DNA from: Bog-756 sp963699085
GTDB taxonomy: Bacteria > Actinomycetota > Acidimicrobiia > Acidimicrobiales > RAAP-2
Direction of reading: 5' to 3'
DNA length: 64,000 nt
Assembly (NCBI GenBank): GCA_963699085.1
Contig: CAVOTH010000004.1
Coordinates: 1,240,001 to 1,304,000, forward strand
Part shown: positions 25,428 to 33,878 of the stretch, one piece after another
Layout of the letters: each line of letters starts with the position of its first letter
Position numbering within the stretch: position 1 is the first letter of the stretch
Made by a program: the position numbers and the translations under genes
Notes under the pieces: model-generated
Databases searched by the model: none
What the model was told of the DNA's origin: nothing
The model's input: only the letters and a program-made list of their open reading frames with translations

Positions 25428-27005
25428 ATGGATCTGACCCAACCATCGGGAACACTCGGTGCAGTGACCGCCCCTACGGAGACGACCGCGCCCGCGCCGG
25501 GTGACGACGCACCCCGGTGGCCCCCCTATGACCCCTCGCCGCTCTTCGACGAGTTGGTCGGCCCGGGTGGGACAGCCCGACCGGTGGCCGAGGCGCTGTG
25601 GGACCACTTCGCCCGACTCGGGCCCGGGGCGCTGGCCGAGCGCCAGGCGGCGGCCGATCGCGAGATCCGGGCCATCGGCGTCACCTTCACCGTCTACGAC
25701 GGCGGGGTCGGCGTCGACCGGCCGTGGCCCTTCGACATCATCCCGAGGATCATTCCCCGTGACCACTGGCAGGTCATCGAATCCGGCCTGGTCCAACGGC
25801 TGTCGGCCCTCAATCTCTTCATCGACGACTGCTACCACGACCAGCGCTCGGTGACCGAGGGGGTGGTGCCGGCCGACCTGGTGAGCGGGTCGCCGAACTT
25901 CCGCCGGGAGTGCGTCGGCGTCGACCCGCCGGGCGGCATCTGGGCCCATATCTGCGGGAGTGACCTGATCCGCGACGACCAGGGGTTCTGGTACGTCCTG
26001 GAGGACAACCTGCGGGTCCCGTCCGGAGTCTCCTACCTGCTGGAGAACCGGATGGTCACCAAGCACATCTTTCCGGAGATGTTCCGCCACTACAGCATCG
26101 AGCCCGTCGACCCCTACGTCGGTCGCCTGGCCGGAATGCTGGCCTCGGTGTCACCGTCCACCGGCGACCCGACGATCGTGGTCCTCACCCCCGGGATCCA
26201 CAACTCCGCCTACTTCGAGCACGCCTTTCTGGCCCAACAGCTGGGCGTGGAACTCGTCGAGGGGAACGATCTGGTCGTACTGGACGACGACTGTGTCTAT
26301 GCCCGGACCATCGACGGGCTCGAGCGGGTGGACGTCATCTACCGCCGGGTCGACGACCTGTTCATCGATCCCGAGGTCTTCAACCCCGAGTCCATGTTGG
26401 GCGTGCCGGGCCTCATGCGAGCCTGGAAGTCCGGTCGGGTGGCCCTGGTGAATGCTCCCGGTGCCGGGCTCGCCGACGACAAGAAGGTCTACTCGTACGT
26501 GCCCGACATCATCCGCTTCTACCTGGACGAGGAGCCCATCCTGTGGACCATCCCCACCTACCGGTGCAGCGATCCTGAGGCCCGGGCCAACGTGCTGGAC
26601 AACTTGCGCGATCTGGTCGTCAAGCCGGCCAACGAGTCGGGCGGCTACGGCGTGCTGGTCGGCTCCCAGGCGAGCGACGAGGAACTCGCCACCGCCGCCC
26701 GTCAGATCGAGGACGACCCCAACCGCTGGGTGGCCCAGCCGATCATCCAGCTGTCCACCGCCCCCACCCTGTGCGAGGAGGGGATCGCCCCCCGCCACGT
26801 GGACCTACGACCGTTCACGCTGCTCGGGCCGGACGGCGCCTATGTCACGCGGGGCGGCCTCACCCGGGTGGCCCGACGGAAGGGCTCCCTGGTCGTGAAC
26901 TCGTCCCAGGGCGGGGGGTCCAAGGACACCTGGGTGGTCGACGCCCCCGCCGACCCGCGCCTCGGCGCCGGGTTCGGCTCCGGGTCCGTCGAGGACCCAC
27001 GATGA
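25428..27005 (+). CDS. circularly permuted ATP-grasp family protein
   Basis: Predicted peptide-ligase-like enzyme of the circularly permuted ATP-grasp (DUF404/DUF407) group, 525 residues. Conserved elements are FDIIPRIIP, VLEDNLRVPSGVSYLLENR near residue 190, TPGIHNSAYFEHAFLA, VDVIYRRVDDLFIDP, the Lys-bearing LVVKPANESGGYGVLVG and the closing SSQGGGSKDTW. It is soluble, with no signal peptide. ATG 25428 is a tentative start; GTG 25464 is also possible and neither has a good ribosome binding site. It is the first gene of a tight four-gene operon with alpha-E, a fused second copy and a transglutaminase-like gene. Published comparative genomics (Iyer, Aravind and colleagues) links this set to peptide synthesis or tagging; the substrate is unknown. 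Confidence 0.88.
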   Translation: MDLTQPSGTLGAVTAPTETTAPAPGDDAPRWPPYDPSPLFDELVGPGGTARPVAEALWDHFARLGPGALAERQAAADREIRAIGVTFTVYDGGVGVDRPWPFDIIPRIIPRDHWQVIESGLVQRLSALNLFIDDCYHDQRSVTEGVVPADLVSGSPNFRRECVGVDPPGGIWAHICGSDLIRDDQGFWYVLEDNLRVPSGVSYLLENRMVTKHIFPEMFRHYSIEPVDPYVGRLAGMLASVSPSTGDPTIVVLTPGIHNSAYFEHAFLAQQLGVELVEGNDLVVLDDDCVYARTIDGLERVDVIYRRVDDLFIDPEVFNPESMLGVPGLMRAWKSGRVALVNAPGAGLADDKKVYSYVPDIIRFYLDEEPILWTIPTYRCSDPEARANVLDNLRDLVVKPANESGGYGVLVGSQASDEELATAARQIEDDPNRWVAQPIIQLSTAPTLCEEGIAPRHVDLRPFTLLGPDGAYVTRGGLTRVARRKGSLVVNSSQGGGSKDTWVVDAPADPRLGAGFGSGSVEDPR

Positions 27006-27033
27006 CGAAACCTCGATGACGAAACCTCGATGA
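27001..27033 (+). repeat. 14-bp tandem duplication forming two five-codon mini-cistrons
   Basis: Two full copies of GATGACGAAACCTC and the start of a third join the ATP-grasp and alpha-E genes. The ATP-grasp stop (27003-27005) overlaps ATG 27002. That ATG opens a five-codon frame (Met-Thr-Lys-Pro-Arg) ending at 27019, which overlaps ATG 27016. This opens an identical frame ending at 27033, which overlaps ATG 27030, the alpha-E start. Each step is an ATGA overlap. Confidence 0.85.
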
Positions 27034-28085
27034 CCGAAACGACGACGGACGACAACGACGACGCGGTACCCGACGGGGCCGAAGGAGGGAGGAGCGACAC
27101 GATGCTGCTCGCACGCATGGCCGAGGCCGTCTACTGGGCCGGCCGCCACCTCGAACGGGCCGAGGGCACGGCCCGGATCGTCCAGGTCCACACCGACGCC
27201 CACGTCGACATGCCGGTGGGCGAAGACGTCGGGTGGGAGCCGCTGCTCGCCATCGCGGGAGTGGACACCGAGTTCGCCGACCGGTACTCAGAAGCTGCGG
27301 AACCCGAGGACGCCCGGGCCGCCGAGGAGGACGTGATCGAGTTCCTCCTCCACGGAGACGGCAATGCCTCCTCGATCCTCGCCGCACTGACCGCCGCCCG
27401 CGAGAACCTGCGCACCGCCCGGCCGGTCATCCCCCGTGAGGCCTGGGAAGCGTGCAACGACCTGTGGCTGTCCAGCACCGACCACCTGGCCGAGGCCGAC
27501 TCGCGCGAGGGCCGGGTCCGGTGGCTCCGGCGGGTGATCGCCGGATGCCAGCGCATCCACGGCATCCTCCTCGGAACCATGAGCCGCGACGAGGCCATGT
27601 CGTTCCTGGTGCTCGGGCAGAACATCGAACGGGCCGACCTCACCACCCGCGTCCTCGACGTGCGGTCCGACAGCCTGCATCCGCGCGGGGCCGACGACCC
27701 CTACGACGTCGTCCACTGGATGGCCGTGCTGCGCTCCCTCGCCGCCTACCAACCCTTCCGTCGGGCCATGCCGGCCCGGCCCCAGGGCGGCTCCACGCTG
27801 CGCTTCCTGCTCCAGGACGATCGCTTCCCCCGGGCTGTGGGGGCGTGCCTGACCGAGGCCCGCGCCCACCTCAAGTCGCTCCCTCACTCCGAACGGGCCC
27901 AGGAGGCCTGTCAGAATGCCTCGATGGTGGTGGCATCGGCCCCGGTGGCCCGACTGGCGGAAACCGGGCTGCCCGAATTCCTCGAGGACGTGCAACTGGC
28001 TCTGCTCGAGATCCACCAACGCGTCGACGACACCTACTTCCGGCCCGTCTTCGTCGGCTGGGAGCCGGCGGCCGCCATCCCGTGA
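27030..28085 (+). CDS. alpha-E domain protein (DUF403)
   Basis: All-helical alpha-E protein of 351 residues, a family found almost only beside circularly permuted ATP-grasp enzymes. The opening MLLARMAEAVYWAGRHLERAEGTARIVQ (from residue 22) is the family signature, with MSRDEAMSFLVLGQNIERADLTTRVLD in the middle and conserved Arg/Glu residues that may form an active or binding site. ATG 27030 is fixed by the stop-start relay upstream; the first 20 residues are Asp/Thr-rich. Its stop overlaps the next gene as GTGA. It probably works with the ATP-grasp partner; the biochemical role is unknown. Confidence 0.88.
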   Translation: MTETTTDDNDDAVPDGAEGGRSDTMLLARMAEAVYWAGRHLERAEGTARIVQVHTDAHVDMPVGEDVGWEPLLAIAGVDTEFADRYSEAAEPEDARAAEEDVIEFLLHGDGNASSILAALTAARENLRTARPVIPREAWEACNDLWLSSTDHLAEADSREGRVRWLRRVIAGCQRIHGILLGTMSRDEAMSFLVLGQNIERADLTTRVLDVRSDSLHPRGADDPYDVVHWMAVLRSLAAYQPFRRAMPARPQGGSTLRFLLQDDRFPRAVGACLTEARAHLKSLPHSERAQEACQNASMVVASAPVARLAETGLPEFLEDVQLALLEIHQRVDDTYFRPVFVGWEPAAAIP

Positions 28086-30777
28086 CCACCACTGCGCCGG
28101 TGGGCCCGTTGGGCTCACCGGAGGATCCAACCTCTCCGCCGTCGCCGGCTGCCTCCTACGTCGCGCCGCCCGGCGGTCACGACGAATTCATGGCCCCCGA
28201 TGGCTCCGTCCGGCCCAGATGGCGTCACGTCGCCGAGGCCCTCGACGCCTTCGGGACAGACGGGCTCGTGTCGCGACACGAGGAACTGGCCCGACTGTTG
28301 CGCAGCGAGGGTGCCACCTACAACGCCGCCGGTGACCACGAGAGCATCCGACGGCCGTGGACGCTCGACCCGGTGCCATTGGTGCTCGACCACGCCGAGT
28401 GGTCCGAGCTCGAGGCGGCGGTGGCCCAGCGGGTAACCCTCCTCGACCTGGTGGCCGAGGACCTGTACGGCGAACGAACCGTGGTCGACCGTGGGCTGGT
28501 GCCGGCCGAGGTCGTCCTGGGTCATCCCGCCTTCCTGCGCCCGTGCACCGGGATCACCGTCCCCGGCGCCCACCATCTGTTCACCACCGCCGTGGACGTC
28601 GTACGAGAGCCGGGTGGAGGCTTCCGGGCCATCACCGACCGGGTCCAGGCTCCGTCGGGGTTGGGCTATGCACTGGTCAACCGATCCGCCCTCTCGCGGG
28701 TCTTTCCTGCGCTGCATCGGACATCCGGGGTCGAACGCCTGGCCGGCTTCGTCCGGGCCATCCGTTCCGGAGTGGCGGCGGCGGCACCCGAGGGGGTGGA
28801 CGAGCCCCGCGTGGTGATCTTCACGCCCGGCCCGCTGTCGGAGACCTACTTCGAGCATGCCTATCTCGCCTCCTACCTGGGCTATCCACTGGTCGAGGGA
28901 CGCGACCTGGTGGTCCAGAACAACCGCGTGTGGCTCCGGTCATTGGCCGGGCTCGACCCGGTGGACGTGCTCATCCGCCGGGTCGACGATGCGTGGTGCG
29001 ATCCGGTGGAGTTGCGGGCCGATTCGCTCCTCGGGGTCCCGGGCCTGGTGGAGGTCGTGCGGCGGGGCCGGGTGGCCGTGCTCAACCCCCTCGGTTCGGG
29101 GATCATCGAGAGCCCGGCACTGAGCGGCCTTCTCAACGACCTGGCCCCGGCGCTCCTCGGCGAGGAACTGGCGCTGCGTGGCCCCGAGAGCTGGTGGTGC
29201 GGTCGGCCACAGGATCTGGGGCACGTGCTGGCGTCCTTCGAACAGCTGATGCTGCTGCCGGTCCGGCCCGAGGCGGGCCTCGGCCCGCTCCTCCCCGCCC
29301 TGATGACCGCCGACGAGCGGGACCAGCTACGCGATCGGGTCCGGGCCCGGCCCGGGGAGTGGGTGGGCCAGGAGATCCTGGAGCCGTCGACCATGCCGTC
29401 GGTCGACGAGACCGGCCACCTGGTGCCCCGCCCGGTGATCCTCCGCACGTTCGCGGTAGCCGACGGCACGGTGGACGGAGTGGACGGGCACGGGTTCCGC
29501 CTGTTGCCCGGTGGCCTCACCCGGGCCGGCGCCGGCCCGGACGAGGCGGTGGTGGCCGGCCGCGGCGACAGCACGAGCAAGGACACCTGGGTGGCTTCGT
29601 CGGAGCCCGCCTTCCAGCAGAGCCCATGGCTGCCGTCGGTGCGCACCGAGAACCGCACCAGGTCCTGGTGCCCGAACTGCCCGCCACACTGCCGGGCCGG
29701 GTGGCGGCCCAACTGTTCGTCCTCGGCCGCAGCGCCGAACATGCGGAGTTGGTGATCCGGCTCATCCGCACCGTCCTGGCCCGACTGGACCAACCCCTCG
29801 GCCCCGTGGACGACGGGGGCGCCCAGTCGCTGCAGGTGCTGCTGTCCGCACTCGGCGATGCGTCCGGGTTCGACCCCGAGGCCGAGCCCGCCGACGACGG
29901 CGCCCCGGTCGGCAGGTCCGGCCCGGTCCGCTTCCGCTGTCCTGGCCGAAGGCGTCCTCCCGAACGACAGCCGGGCGCTGGCACTTGCTCTTCGACGAGG
30001 GAGTGGCCGGCAGCCTGCGTCTCCACCCTCGGGATACTGGTCGAAGCCTCGTACTCGGTGCGCGAGCAACTCTCCTCGGACACCTGGCAGCTGATCGGTG
30101 ACATCGAAGAGGAGCTCGGGCGGTTCCGCCGCCGGCCGCCGACCCAGTTCGTCGGGGCTCAACCCAGTCTCCTGCGCCTCCAGCGTTCACTCCTGGCCCT
30201 GTCGGGTGTCTCGGCCGAGAACATGGAGCGGGACCCGGCCTGGCTGTTCCTGGACGGCGGGCGTCGCCTCGAGCGGGCCCAGGGACTGGTCCGACTGCTG
30301 CGATCCGTGCTGGTCGATCGTCGGGCCGGCGTCGTCGAGGACCTGTTGGTGGAGTCGCTGCTCACCACGTCCGAGAGCCTCATCATCTTCCGGCGCCGAT
30401 CGGGGTCGATCCTGCACGTGTCCGGCGCCATCGACCTGCTCGTCTACGACGTGGCCAACCCGCGCAGCGTGCTCTACCAACTCGACCGGCTGGTGGCCCA
30501 CCTGGCCGAGCTGCCCAAGCAATCCTCGGCTCAGCGGCTGGCCAACGAGGAGCGGCTGGCCCTCGAGGCCACGACCCTGCTCCGCCTGACCGATGCCGAT
30601 CGGCTGGCCGCCATCGACCCGGCCACCGGTCGACGCGCCGAGCTCGACAGCGTGTTCGCCACGGCCGACGGGATCCTCGACGACCTGCTCGACTCGCTCC
30701 GCCACACCTACTTCACCCATGAGAGACTCTCGGTCCTGGCCGGGGGTCGGCCCGAGGACATCGGTGGTGGGGCGTGA
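28082..30777 (+). CDS. circularly permuted ATP-grasp / alpha-E fusion protein, interrupted by several frameshifts
   Basis: Second ATP-grasp copy fused to a second alpha-E domain, about 890 residues if frames are joined. The first half (28082 to about 29640) has AITDRVQAPSGLGYALVNR, TPGPLSETYFEHAYLASYLGYPLVEG, VDVLIRRVDDAWCDP, WWCGRPQD and GDSTSKDTWVASS. The Lys expected in the ATP-binding strand is absent (LMLLPVRP). The alpha-E half begins at LPGRVAAQLFVLGRSAEHAELV and ends at YFTHERLSVLAGG. Between about 29640 and 30030 the sense passes through at least three frames: VLAEGVLPNDSRALAL, then FDEGVAGSLR, then STLGILVEASYSVREQLSSDTW. The GTG start overlaps the preceding stop, and the stop overlaps the transglutaminase GTG. 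Unlike the first copy it may be catalytically weakened. Confidence 0.82.
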
Positions 30778-31722
30778 GGTACCGGATCGAGCATCGGACC
30801 GCCTACTACTACAGCGCTCCCGTCAGCCGCTGTCGCAACGAGGCCCACCTGCGCCCGCGGGACACCGACCGCCAGACCTGCCTCGAGCACGAGCTCATCG
30901 GTCGACCCACCTCCGACCGGCTGGGGCGAGCGAGCCGACTTCTACGACAATCCGGTTACCAGCTTCGTCGTGGACGGTCCGTTCGACGTGATGACCGTCA
31001 CCGCCGTCTCCACGGTCGAGGTGACCGACCTCGATCCGCTGCCGGCTGTCGGCCCGGGATGGACCGAGGCGCTCGAGCTCCTCACCAACGACCTGAGTCC
31101 CGAGATGCTCGATGCCCGCGAGTTCTGCTTCGAGTCCCCACTGGTGTCGACGGCCCGGGTGGTGCGCGAATACGCGGAACCCTCATTTGTGGCCGGCGCC
31201 CCCCTGGTCGATGTCGTCACCGACCTCACCGAGCGCATCCACGCCGATTTCGCCTACGACCCCGGGTTCACCACGGTGACCACCCCGCTCGACGAGGTCC
31301 TCCAATACCGGCGCGGCGTGTGCCAGGACTTCGCCCACCTCGCCGTGGGTTGCGTGCGATCGATGGGCCTGGCCGCCCGCTACGTCAGCGGCTACCTGGA
31401 GACGGCACCTCCCCCCGGCACCGAGCGACTGGTCGGCGGCGACGCCTCGCACGCCTGGCTGTCGGTGTTCGTCCCCGGTTGGGGGTGGCTCGACCTCGAC
31501 CCCACCAACGACAAGATCGTGGGCAGCGACTACGTCACCACGGCATGGGGCCGTGACTATGCCGACGTCTCCCCTCTGAAGGGGATCGTGTTCGGCGGCG
31601 GCGACTCGCACATGCTCGACGTCGCCGTCGACGTGGCCCGCCTCGACGCGCCCGGTACCCGCGGTAGGCCACGCACCTGGGTAGGTCGGCAGCGGGCGGT
31701 CGGTCAGTCGGTCAGTCGGTGA
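30774..31722 (+). CDS. transglutaminase-like cysteine protease family protein, interrupted by a frameshift
   Basis: Last gene of the ATP-grasp/alpha-E operon. The N-terminal beta domain opens MRYRIEHRTAYYYSAPVSRCRNEAHLRPR; an extra G at about 30900 then breaks the frame, and reading resumes as VDPPPTGWGERADFYDNPVTSF. The papain-like core has the Cys nucleophile in YRRGVCQDFAHLAVG, His in ASHAWLSVFVPGWGW and Asp in LDLDPTND, so the triad is complete. Joined length is about 316 residues, normal for this group. No signal peptide is seen, so it is probably cytosolic. In known operons it is thought to cut or cross-link the product of the ATP-grasp ligase; this is inference. It converges with the next gene. 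Confidence 0.86.
31697..31720. repeat. 8-base tandem repeat at a convergent gene junction
   Basis: CGGTCAGT is repeated (31701-31708 and 31709-31716) with partial units on both sides. It encodes the last residues of the transglutaminase gene on the plus strand and of the SalK-like gene on the minus strand, and both stop codons lie in it. Confidence 0.75.
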
Positions 31723-32448
31723 GAGCGACCGTCATGTCGTCGAGGCCCCGGAGCAGTGCCGCGGCACCAGCGTCGTCGAGCACGGCGTAGGCGGGGCGGA
31801 CCAGTTCGTCGGTCAGCGCTTCAGCGGCATCCCAGGCGGCCCGCTGCTCGTCGCTGATCTCCGGCATGAAATCTGCCGGCCATCCGAACATGGCTCCGTC
31901 GTTCGGGCCGCTTGATGAAGTGGGCGGTGCGGGCGTCGACCCCGCTGGCCCGCAGTGCGATCAGGTGGGCGCTGCCCCGAAACTCGCGGAGCACGCTGAT
32001 GATCTGCATGGCCCGACCGGGTACGTCGTCAACCAGGAGTTCGCCCCGGAAGCCCGAGTAGAGGGCCAGTCCGACCGGGTCAGCCGCCTCGTTGACGGCA
32101 TCGGCCGCGGCCACCATGGCGTCGAGGCCCTCGATGTGGGCGAGCCGGCGGCGGCCGACCTCGGCGGCGCAGTCGAGGTAGATGCGGGCGGCCTCTCTCG
32201 GGGACGATGTGGGCGAGTCCTGCGTTCCACAGGGTCGCCACCACCTCGGGGTTGAAGTATCCGAAGGCGCTGGCGACCACTATCGGCTCCACGTCGCCCA
32301 GGACGCCACCCCGACCCAGTCCATAGAGGGTGAAGATGTCGATGCCGATGTCGGCTGCGGCCGCCTCGGCTTCGGGTGAGAAGAAGTGGGCCCAGCCGAT
32401 GTCCCGGATGATCGGGCAGGCTCGGGCGATGAGTTCGTCGGTCGTCAT
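31712..32448 (-). CDS. SalK / SCO6745 family protein, interrupted by two frameshifts
   Basis: Resembles the actinobacterial SCO6745/SalK family, about 245 residues when joined. In order: HFFSPEAEAAAADIGID and VVASAFGYFNPEVVATLWNAG in the first frame; EAARIYLDCAAEVGRRRLAHIEGLDAMVAAADAV and GLALYSGFRGELLVDD in the second; NDGAMFGWPADFMPEISDEQ and RGLDDMTVALTD in the third. Breaks lie near 32196 and 31904, each explained by one extra base. The family is proposed to have a helix-turn-helix-like C-terminal part; function is unsettled. It ends inside the transglutaminase gene, tail to tail, and starts 105 bases from the divergent SDR. Confidence 0.7.
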
Positions 32449-32552
32449 TGCGGCAGGCTAACGCCGACTGCCGAACGGGGTGTCGGGCTCATGTGTTCGA
32501 CTTGGCCGACGCCGGGGCGGACCGCATGGTTCGGTGTCCTAACGTCAACGCC

Positions 32553-33342
32553 ATGCGAATCCTGATCACCGGTGCGGGACGGGCCATCGGAGCCGCCACG
32601 GCCACCGAGCTCGCCGCGGCCGGCCACGAGGTGGTGGCGACGGCCCGAGACCCGAAGTTGCTCGACGACCTCGACGTGGCGCTCCGCCTGCCGCTCGATG
32701 TCACCGACGACGCCTCGGTCAGCCACGCCCTGGCGGCGGCCGGCGAACTCGATGCCGTGGTCAACAACGCCGCCCTCAACGGCAAGGGCCCGTTGGAGAG
32801 CTACCCGACTCGACCACATCGAGCAGATGTTCCGGACCAATGCCCTCGGCGCGTTGCGGGTGCTCCAGCCGCTGCTGCCGGCGTGGCGGGCGCGGGGCTC
32901 CGGGGTCATCGTCAACGTCAGTTCGGTCCAGGGCCGGGTGGCCACCCCGCTCGACGGCGCCTATGCGGCCACCAAGTACGCGCTCGAGTCGTTCAGCGAG
33001 ACGTTGCACTACGAACTCGCACATTTCGGCATCCGGGTGGTCATCGTCGAGCCGGGCTACATCGCGCCGGGGATGAAGGCGACCGGAAGGAATCCGGGTG
33101 ACCCCGCCTATGCCGAGCTGTGGGAGCAGTGGGAGCACACCGACCGGGCGGTCACCGGTCCGGCCGGCCGTCCCGGCCCCGAACTGGTGGCCAAGGCGGT
33201 CCGCCGGGCCATCGAGGATCCGGAGACAGCGCTACGGGTGCCGGTGGGCGACGACGCCGAAATGGTGCTGGGCGCACGCTCGTCGATGGACGATGCCACC
33301 TTCGAGGCTTCGATGCGGGCGGTGCTCGGCGTCACCTGGTAG
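32553..33342 (+). CDS. short-chain dehydrogenase/reductase, interrupted by a frameshift
   Basis: Rossmann-fold NAD(P)-dependent SDR of about 262 residues. The nucleotide-binding start RILITGAGRAIGAATATELA and the VVNNAALNGKGPLE segment are in one frame. After an extra base near 32805 the sense continues as LDHIEQMFRTNALGAL, NVSSVQGRVATPLDGAYAATKYALES (catalytic Ser, then YxxxK) and VVIVEPGYIAPGM in the next frame. The glycine motif is GAGRAIG with the third Gly present, as in classical SDRs. The substrate is unknown. Start ATG 32553 gives the typical N-terminus. Confidence 0.85.
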
Positions 33343-33399
33343 CCCACCGCAGTCGTGGACAGTTGGATCGCCTCGACCCAACGTTCAATCGTCGGTGGA

Positions 33400-33789
33400 T
33401 CAGTGGGCGTTCTGCAGGTTGTGCGCGGCCATCGACAGATAGTCGAGCAGTTCGGTCCTGTCGTCCGGCGTCATGTCCATGGCGTCGACCGCGTCGGACA
33501 TATGGCGCATCCACGCCTCGGCCTCGGTCCGGCCGATCACGAACGGGGCGTGGCGCATCCGCAGCCGCGGGTGGCCCCTGGTCTGGTTGTAGGTGTCGGG
33601 CCCACCCCAGTACTGCCCGAGGAACAGGGCCAGATGGGCCTTCGATTCGACCAGGTCGTCCGGATACATCGGACGCAGCACGGGATCGGTGGCCACGCCC
33701 AGGTAGAACTGCTCCACCAGGGAGTCGAAGAAGGTCTGGCCGCCCCACCGCTCGAACGGGGTCCCCTCGGACTTACCTTTCAGTCGCAC
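33400..33789 (-). CDS. group II truncated haemoglobin
   Basis: Two-over-two globin of the GlbO type, 129 residues. The proximal His is in RMRHAPFVIG, after the FLGQYWGGPDTYNQTRGHPRL stretch that is diagnostic of group II. The EAWMRHM Trp (G8) and the distal region FYLGVATDPVLRPMYPDD are also present. The start is GTG 33789. In actinobacteria such proteins bind oxygen and protect against reactive nitrogen or oxygen species. It lies alone between the SDR and the acyl-CoA dehydrogenase, divergent from the latter. Confidence 0.93.
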   Translation of the reverse strand: MRLKGKSEGTPFERWGGQTFFDSLVEQFYLGVATDPVLRPMYPDDLVESKAHLALFLGQYWGGPDTYNQTRGHPRLRMRHAPFVIGRTEAEAWMRHMSDAVDAMDMTPDDRTELLDYLSMAAHNLQNAH

Positions 33790-33878
33790 ACCCCGACTGT
33801 AGGCCGGTCGCGGATAGCCTCTGATCAGGGTGGCGCCCGTCCCCTGTCGGGGGCCATGCCCGTCAACCGGAGGTCGCG

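Noticed and set aside
28357..29600. The alternative frame over the fused ATP-grasp gene as a separate Gly/Arg-rich protein
   Set aside because: Only its part after about 29650 encodes alpha-E sequence; the earlier part is a shadow of the ATP-grasp domain.
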